From an uncultured bacterium (GTDB taxonomy: Bacteria > Krumholzibacteriota > Krumholzibacteriia > LZORAL124-64-63): a stretch of DNA of 5,548 nt. The position numbers and the translations under genes are program-made. Under the pieces are notes generated by a model that was given only the letters and a program-made list of their open reading frames with translations, did no database searches and had not been told where the DNA came from. The DNA lies in the NCBI GenBank assembly GCA_903847545.1, contig CAINDZ010000493.1, positions 1 to 5,548 on the forward strand, in the 5' to 3' direction. Positions 1 to 5,548 of the stretch are shown here, piece by piece (positions within the stretch are counted from its first letter, which is position 1; every line of letters starts with the position of its first letter).

Positions 1-1887
<1,887 letters not shown>

Positions 1888-1890
1888 CGT

Positions 1891-1897
1891 TCTCCTT
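1891..1897 (-). promoter_or_regulatory. Shine-Dalgarno site of lon
   Basis: On the minus strand AAGGAGA lies just before the lon ATG at 1887, with four bases between AAGGAG and the start codon. The spacing is slightly short, but the match to the anti-SD sequence is strong. The nearby ATG at 1904 is out of frame with lon, so this site fixes the start at 1887. Confidence 0.75.
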
Positions 1898-1936
1898 GGT
1901 GCATGGCGACCGGGCGCGACGGCGGGCGAAGGCGAA

Positions 1937-1965
1937 CAGCGCCGGGACCGGGTGGCCCGGCGCTG
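1937..1965 (-). terminator. GC-rich hairpin between clpX and lon, possible weak terminator or mRNA processing/stability element
   Basis: A perfect 10-bp inverted repeat (CAGCGCCGGG / CCCGGCGCTG, arms 1937-1946 and 1956-1965) encloses a 9-base loop, 32 bases past the clpX stop. On the minus strand it is followed by TTCGCCTTCG and not by a T run, so it does not meet the rule for an intrinsic terminator. It could lower transcription into lon, protect the upstream mRNA 3' end, or simply reflect high GC. The structure is visible; the function is a guess. Confidence 0.35.
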
Positions 1966-1966
1966 G

Positions 1967-1982
1967 CGGCCCCGCGGGGCCG
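1967..1982. repeat. 16-bp perfect palindrome in the clpX-lon gap
   Basis: CGGCCCCGCGGGGCCG is its own reverse complement. It sits one base from the neighbouring 10-bp hairpin, giving two adjacent foldable elements between clpX and lon. It consists only of G and C, so chance occurrence in such DNA is fairly likely. It could also be a protein-binding site, but no known operator is recognised. Confidence 0.5.
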
Positions 1983-1996
1983 GCGCGCGACGGCGA

Positions 1997-3259
1997 TCAG
2001 GCTTCCTTGATGTCCAGCGGCGGCTCGCCGAGCACCACCTCGGGGGCGGCCTGCTTCTCGACCGACTCCCGGGTGATGACGACCTGCCGCACGTCGTCCA
2101 GCGACGGCACATCGTACATGGTGCCGCGCATGATGCGTTCGAGGATCGAGCGGAGTCCGCGGGCGCCGGTCTTGCGCTTGATCGCCAGGTCGGCGATCGC
2201 CTCCAGCGCGGCAGGTTCGAAGACCAGCTCGACGTCCTCCATCTCCAGGAGCTTGCGGTATTGCTTGGTCAGCGCGTTGCGGGGCTCGGACAGCACGCGG
2301 ATCATCGCGTCGCGGTCGAGCTCCTTCAGGCTGGTGACCACCGGCAGGCGGCCGATGAGCTCGGGGATCAGGCCGTACTGCATCAGGTCCTGCGGCTCGA
2401 CCAGGCCGAAGAACTCCTCGCGCTCCTCGCGCGCGGTGTAATCCTCGGTGCGGGCGAAGCCCAGCGTGTTCCGGCCGACGCGGCGCTCGATGATCTTCTC
2501 GAGCCCCTGGAAGGCGCCGCCGCAGATGAACAGGATGTTCTTCGTGTTCACCTCGAGGTACTTCTGCTGCGGGTGCTTGCGCCCGCCCTGCGGCGGCACG
2601 TTGGCCACCGTCCCCTCGAGGATCTTCAGCAGCGCCTGCTGCACGCCCTCGCCCGACACGTCGCGCGTGATGGACGGGTTGCCGCTCTTGCGCCCGATCT
2701 TGTCGATCTCGTCGACGTAGACGATGCCCTGCTCGGCGGCGGCGATGTTGTAGTCGGCCGCCTGCAGCAGCCGCACCAGGATGTTCTCGACGTCCTCGCC
2801 CACGTAGCCGGCCTCGGTCAGGGCCGTGGCATCGGCGATGGCGAACGGGACGTTGAGGTAGCGGGCGAGCGTCTGTGCCAGCAGGGTCTTGCCCGTGCCG
2901 GTGTTGCCGAGCATGAGGATGTTGCTCTTGTCGATCTCGACGCCGTCGCCCGTGACCTTCTGGTGGATGCGCTTGTAGTGGTTGTAGACGGCGACCGCCA
3001 GGCTGACCTTGGCGTCGTCCTGGCCGATCACGTACAGGTCGAGGTAGTCCTTGATCTCGCGGGGCTTGGGGAACTTCGGCGGCGCGAGGGCCGCCTCGTC
3101 CAGCATCTCGCCCTCGAGGATGTCGTTGCAGAGCTTGATGCACTCGCTGCAGATATAGACGCTCGACGGCCCGGCGACGAGCTTCGCCACTTCATCCTGC
3201 CCGCGGGCACAGAAGGAGCACTTGATCATCTGCGGACTGCCGTTCTGGCGACGTTTCAT
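1997..3259 (-). CDS. clpX: ClpX, ATP-dependent unfoldase subunit of ClpXP protease
   Basis: Hexameric AAA+ unfoldase that recognises tagged or native substrates and threads them into ClpP. The 420-residue length is normal. The N-terminal zinc-binding domain has four cysteines (C14, C17, C37, C40). Walker A is GNTGTGKT (118-125), pore loop 1 is GYVG (151-154), and Walker B is IVYVDEID with E184 as the expected catalytic glutamate. The substrate-contact RKH loop is at 227-229. The tripeptide LGF (266-268) is the ClpP-docking loop, IGF in E. coli. An IGRLP segment carries arginine-finger candidate R304, and sensor 2 is GAR (365-367). All key residues are present, so it should be an active partner of the adjacent ClpP. 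The start at 3259 has GGGGAG five bases upstream; the internal Met11 at 3229 has no such site. The gene begins 38 bp after clpP and is probably co-transcribed with it. Confidence 0.98.
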   Translation of the reverse strand: MKRRQNGSPQMIKCSFCARGQDEVAKLVAGPSSVYICSECIKLCNDILEGEMLDEAALAPPKFPKPREIKDYLDLYVIGQDDAKVSLAVAVYNHYKRIHQKVTGDGVEIDKSNILMLGNTGTGKTLLAQTLARYLNVPFAIADATALTEAGYVGEDVENILVRLLQAADYNIAAAEQGIVYVDEIDKIGRKSGNPSITRDVSGEGVQQALLKILEGTVANVPPQGGRKHPQQKYLEVNTKNILFICGGAFQGLEKIIERRVGRNTLGFARTEDYTAREEREEFFGLVEPQDLMQYGLIPELIGRLPVVTSLKELDRDAMIRVLSEPRNALTKQYRKLLEMEDVELVFEPAALEAIADLAIKRKTGARGLRSILERIMRGTMYDVPSLDDVRQVVITRESVEKQAAPEVVLGEPPLDIKEA

Positions 3260-3264
3260 CCCTG

Positions 3265-3270
3265 CTCCCC
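3265..3270 (-). promoter_or_regulatory. Shine-Dalgarno site of clpX
   Basis: GGGGAG on the minus strand, with five bases before the ATG at 3259. It decides between this start and the in-frame ATG at 3229, which lacks an upstream purine-rich site. The 38-bp clpP-clpX gap is otherwise GC-rich and shows no convincing promoter or terminator. Confidence 0.7.
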
Positions 3271-3297
3271 GACTGCGCCCCGCGGGCCCGGAGGTCC

Positions 3298-3909
3298 CTA
3301 CTTCTTCTTCGTCTTGTCGGCCTCGATCTCGCTGCGGCTCTCGATGACCTTGTCGACGATCCCGTAGGCGGCCGCCTCGTCGGCGGACATGAAGAAGTCA
3401 CGGTCGCTGTCGGCGGCGATCTTCTCGAACGTCTGGCCGGTGTGCTTGGCCAGGATCGCGTACAGCTTGTCGCGGATGCTCAGGATCTCGCGCGTGTAGA
3501 TCTCGAGCATGCTGGCCTGGCCCTGGCTGCCGCCCAGGGGCTGATGGATCATCACCCGCGAGTTCTTGAGCGCGGAGCGCTTGCCGGCGGCGCCGGCGGC
3601 CAGCAGGACGGCGCCCATGCTGGCAGCCTGCCCCATGCAGATGGTGACCACATCATTTGTAATGTATTGCATCGTATCGTAGATGGCAAGACCAGCGGTC
3701 ACGGAGCCGCCAGGACTGTTGATGTATAGGTAGATGTCGCGCTCGGGGTCCTCGGCCTGCAGGAACAGCATCTGCGCGATCACCAGGTTGGCGATGTTGT
3801 CGTCCACGGGGAAGCCCAGGAAGACGATCCGATCCTTCAAGAGGCGCGAATAGATGTCGTACGCGCGCTCGCCGTGACTGGTTTGATCGACTACGACGGG
3901 AACCAGCAT
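3298..3909 (-). CDS. clpP: ClpP, ATP-dependent Clp protease proteolytic subunit
   Basis: Serine peptidase that forms a double-heptamer chamber and degrades proteins delivered by ClpX. The 203 residues cover the whole fold. The catalytic triad is S97 (in GQAASMGA), H122 (in RVMIHQP) and D171 (in DRDFFM), the same numbers as in mature E. coli ClpP. The oxyanion/handle region SPGGSVTAG (65-73) and the QTS-GERAYDIYSRLLKDR N-terminal part are intact. The protein starts as MLVPVVVDQTS, so it has essentially no propeptide, unlike E. coli. The C-terminus is lysine-rich (KTKKK). The start at 3909 has AAGGAG five bases upstream, and the tig stop is 9 bp before it, indicating a shared transcript and likely translational coupling. 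Codons near 3651-3699 are unusually AT-rich compared with the rest of the gene. Confidence 0.98.
   Translation of the reverse strand: MLVPVVVDQTSHGERAYDIYSRLLKDRIVFLGFPVDDNIANLVIAQMLFLQAEDPERDIYLYINSPGGSVTAGLAIYDTMQYITNDVVTICMGQAASMGAVLLAAGAAGKRSALKNSRVMIHQPLGGSQGQASMLEIYTREILSIRDKLYAILAKHTGQTFEKIAADSDRDFFMSADEAAAYGIVDKVIESRSEIEADKTKKK
3661..3689 (-). promoter_or_regulatory. Candidate sigma70-type promoter inside clpP, directed toward clpX
   Basis: On the minus strand TTGCCA (3689-3684, five of six to TTGACA) is separated by 17 bases from TACATT (3666-3661, four of six to TATAAT). It lies in the most AT-rich stretch of the clpP coding sequence, about 400 bp before the clpX start. It could give clpX and lon transcription independent of clpP. 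The protein sequence here is strongly conserved, which constrains the bases, so the match could be accidental. Confidence 0.25.
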
Positions 3910-3914
3910 CGTAA

Positions 3915-3920
3915 CTCCTT
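3915..3920 (-). promoter_or_regulatory. Shine-Dalgarno site of clpP, overlapping the tig stop codon
   Basis: The minus strand reads TAAGGAGTTACGATG: the tig stop TAA (3921-3919) supplies the first two bases of AAGGAG (3920-3915), and five bases separate the site from the clpP ATG. A ribosome terminating on tig would sit directly on the clpP initiation region, which favours translational coupling. Confidence 0.85.
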
Positions 3921-5268
3921 AGGCGTTCGGGGCGTGGTCGCCCAGGACATCCGTGTCCGCGGGCACATCCTCGACGACCGCACGGGACAGCAGGAAATCA
4001 TAAGTGCGGCGCTCGAGAAGGTCGTATTCGATCCGCTCCCGTTCGTCGCCACTGTCGACGAATTCACGGTACCGGTCAACCTCGAAACCGTTCTCGGCCG
4101 CGATCTCGGCGATGCGTTCATCGACCAGTTCCTTGTCCGCCTTGATCCCTTCCCGACGGCGCACCGCCTCGAGCAGGAGCATGCCCTGCAACGCCCTGAC
4201 GGCGTGCGGGCGGCCCTGCTCGCGGTACTCGGCGTCCTCCTCCGGGGAGCTCGTCCGGCCCAGGCGCGCGTTGCGCTGGTGCAGTTCCGTCAGGCTCGAC
4301 TCGAGGTACTTGTCGACCATCGAGGGCGGCAGGGGAACGTCGTGGCGCTTCAGGAGTTCCGACAGCAGCTGGGCGTCCAGCTCCTGGGCCACCCGGCGCC
4401 CCGCCTCCTTCTCCAGGTCCTTGCGGATGTCGGCCTTGAGCCCCGCCACGTCCTGCACCGGCCCGCACGTGGCGGCGAACGCGTCGTCCAGGTCCGGCAG
4501 CTTCTTCTGTCCCACGGCCTTGACCAGGCACCGGAACTTGACCGTGCGGCCCTGCAGGGCCGGGTTCGGGTGGTCGCCCGGGTAGGTGACCTCGACGATG
4601 CGCTCGGCCCCGGCCGCGGCGCCGGACAGGCGCTCGTTGAACTCGGCCAGGTTGTGGGCCGCCCCCAGCACGAACTTCTGGTCGGGGATGGCGCGGTCGT
4701 CGTCGAACGTGCCGTCCTCGCAGCCGGGCACCAGGTCGAGGGTGACCTGGTCGCCGTCCTGCGCCTCGCGCTCGACCGTCTCCCACGAGGCGCGCGACTC
4801 GCGCAGGCGCTCGATGACCGTGTCGATGTCGGCTTCGGGCACGACGACCTGGCGCCGCTTCGCCGGGAGGTTGTCGACATCCGTCAGCTCGATCTCGGGC
4901 CGCACCTCGACCACGAGGTCGAAGGCCAGCGGGCCGTCGTCGGGGAACGCGAAGTTCTCCAGGGCCGGGTCGCCCACAGGCGAGAGCTTGTGCTCGAGCA
5001 GGGCGCTGATCCAGGCCTTCGGGATCAGGGCGTCGACCGTCTCGGCGCGCAGCATGTCCCCCAGCTCGCGCTCGACGACCGCCTTGGGGGTGTGTCCCTT
5101 GCGGAACCCAGGCTTGTGGTGCGTGCGCGCCGCCTTCCTCAGCCGCTCGGCGAACTCCTGGTCGAACAGCGCGCGTTCCACCTTGGCGTGGATGACGCGG
5201 CGGCAGGGCTCGGGGGCCTCGACGGTGGTGCTGATGTGCCGGTTCGCACCTGACGGATTCTCGGACAT
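3919..5268 (-). CDS. tig: Trigger factor, ribosome-associated chaperone with a degenerate PPIase domain
   Basis: Chaperone that docks beside the ribosomal exit tunnel and shields nascent chains. It has 449 residues (E. coli has 432). The ribosome-binding N domain (about 10-125) carries GFRKGHTP (54-61), matching the GFRxGKxP signature except for His59; the FRK contact triad is kept. An FKBP-like segment follows (about 166-252; GDQVTLDLVPGCEDGTFDD to VKFRCLVKAV), and then the helical C-terminal chaperone domain. The FKBP part lacks the usual aromatic pocket: the expected DF is DL, and the FIPGFE-type motif reads NLAEFNE, so isomerase activity is doubtful. The start at 5268 has GAGG eight bases upstream. 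The frame stays open to 5463, but that extension would run through the 17-bp repeats and into the tRNA gene, so it is rejected. tig heads the protein-coding part of the cluster and ends 9 bp before clpP. Confidence 0.95.
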   Translation of the reverse strand: MSENPSGANRHISTTVEAPEPCRRVIHAKVERALFDQEFAERLRKAARTHHKPGFRKGHTPKAVVERELGDMLRAETVDALIPKAWISALLEHKLSPVGDPALENFAFPDDGPLAFDLVVEVRPEIELTDVDNLPAKRRQVVVPEADIDTVIERLRESRASWETVEREAQDGDQVTLDLVPGCEDGTFDDDRAIPDQKFVLGAAHNLAEFNERLSGAAAGAERIVEVTYPGDHPNPALQGRTVKFRCLVKAVGQKKLPDLDDAFAATCGPVQDVAGLKADIRKDLEKEAGRRVAQELDAQLLSELLKRHDVPLPPSMVDKYLESSLTELHQRNARLGRTSSPEEDAEYREQGRPHAVRALQGMLLLEAVRRREGIKADKELVDERIAEIAAENGFEVDRYREFVDSGDERERIEYDLLERRTYDFLLSRAVVEDVPADTDVLGDHAPNA

Positions 5269-5276
5269 GCCTGGTT

Positions 5277-5280
5277 CCTC
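5277..5280 (-). promoter_or_regulatory. Shine-Dalgarno site of tig
   Basis: GAGG (within TGAGGAA on the minus strand) lies eight bases before the ATG at 5268. It supports this start over longer in-frame versions, which would extend into the tRNA gene. Confidence 0.65.
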
Positions 5281-5294
5281 ACGGTAGGAATGTG

Positions 5295-5325
5295 AAAACG
5301 GCCCGGCGTTACGTGACTTCCGGGC
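5295..5325 (-). terminator. Terminator-like hairpin with TTTT tail in the tig leader
   Basis: On the minus strand GCCCGG (5325-5320) and CCGGGC (5306-5301) form a 6-bp stem around a 13-base loop. The stem is followed by CGTTTTCACATT, with the T run at 5298-5295. It could end the tRNA-Leu transcript. It stops only 26 bases before the tig ATG, too close for a separate downstream tig promoter, so if it works at all it would act as a partial terminator or attenuator. The long loop and short T run make it weak. Confidence 0.35.
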
Positions 5326-5332
5326 GCGGCGA

Positions 5333-5383
5333 CGCTTTGGTGTTCTGCCCGTCCTGGTGTTCTGCCCGTCCTGGTGTTCTGCC
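5333..5383 (-). repeat. Three tandem copies of a 17-bp repeat between tRNA-Leu and tig
   Basis: The unit read on the minus strand is GGCAGAACACCAGGACG. Copies at 5383-5367 and 5366-5350 are identical; the third at 5349-5333 matches for 12 bases and ends AAGCG (three mismatches). Seventeen is not a multiple of three and the tract lies outside any supported gene, so it is non-coding. The CACCAGG core also occurs at the encoded 3' end of the adjacent tRNA (CACCAGG across 5426-5420), which may hint at its origin. Confidence 0.9.
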
Positions 5384-5396
5384 CGGCATGCCGGGC
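5381..5396. repeat. 16-bp perfect palindrome GCCCGGCATGCCGGGC
   Basis: The element is its own reverse complement and can fold as a 6-bp stem with a CATG loop on either strand. It sits between the tRNA gene and the tandem repeats and overlaps the first repeat by three bases. No T run follows on the minus strand, so it is not a standard terminator. Its arms (GCCCGG and CCGGGC) are identical to those of the hairpin at 5301-5325, so the two elements could exchange pairing partners. Confidence 0.7.
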
Positions 5397-5421
5397 GCCG
5401 GGCCGGTGGTCCAGGACGGCC

Positions 5422-5506
<85 letters not shown>

Positions 5507-5548
5507 GTACTCTGGGGACGAACCCGACCAGCGGCGCGGGCCCGGCGA

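Noticed and set aside
3874..5253. 459-codon plus-strand open frame opposite tig
   Set aside because: Antisense shadow of tig. No recognisable domain, and its composition mirrors the coding strand.
5333..5383. Short CRISPR-like array
   Set aside because: The 17-bp units are directly adjacent with no spacers, so this is a tandem repeat and not a CRISPR.
5269..5421. Heat-shock control elements (CIRCE or sigma32-type promoter) upstream of tig
   Set aside because: I found neither TTAGCACTC/GAGTGCTAA nor a CTTGAA-type box with a CCCCAT-type partner in this spacer.

Overview
The window holds a housekeeping proteostasis cluster, all on the minus strand. In transcription order it reads tRNA-Leu(UAG), tig (trigger factor), clpP, clpX and lon; lon runs off the left edge of the window. 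The DNA is strongly GC-rich, with third codon positions almost always G or C. The organism is a high-GC bacterium. The ClpX wording (LNVPFAIADA, ADYN, GRKSGNPSITRD) and the GNTGTGKT Walker A loop remind me of the Bacteroidetes/FCB side of the tree more than of proteobacteria. That is an impression from memory, not a phylogeny.

Layout from right to left: bases 5507-5548 show nothing I can name. tRNA-Leu with an encoded CCA end lies at 5422-5506. A 153-bp spacer (5269-5421) contains a 16-bp palindrome, three 17-bp tandem repeats and a GC hairpin followed by TTTT. tig covers 3919-5268 and clpP 3298-3909, only 9 bp apart, with the clpP ribosome binding site starting inside the tig stop codon. clpX (1997-3259) follows after 38 bp. 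A 109-bp gap with two GC-rich inverted repeats precedes lon (1887 down to base 1), of which the first 629 codons are present.

The genes form a coherent set. Trigger factor meets nascent chains at the ribosome. ClpX unfolds tagged or damaged proteins and feeds them to the ClpP peptidase chamber. Lon is a self-contained ATP-dependent protease acting on misfolded and regulatory proteins. The gene order tig-clpP-clpX-lon is widely conserved in bacteria.

I do not see an undescribed system here. The parts that deserve a second look are the structured, repeat-bearing leader between tRNA-Leu and tig, an AT-rich codon patch inside clpP that contains a sigma70-like promoter match, and the degenerate peptidyl-prolyl isomerase domain of the trigger factor.
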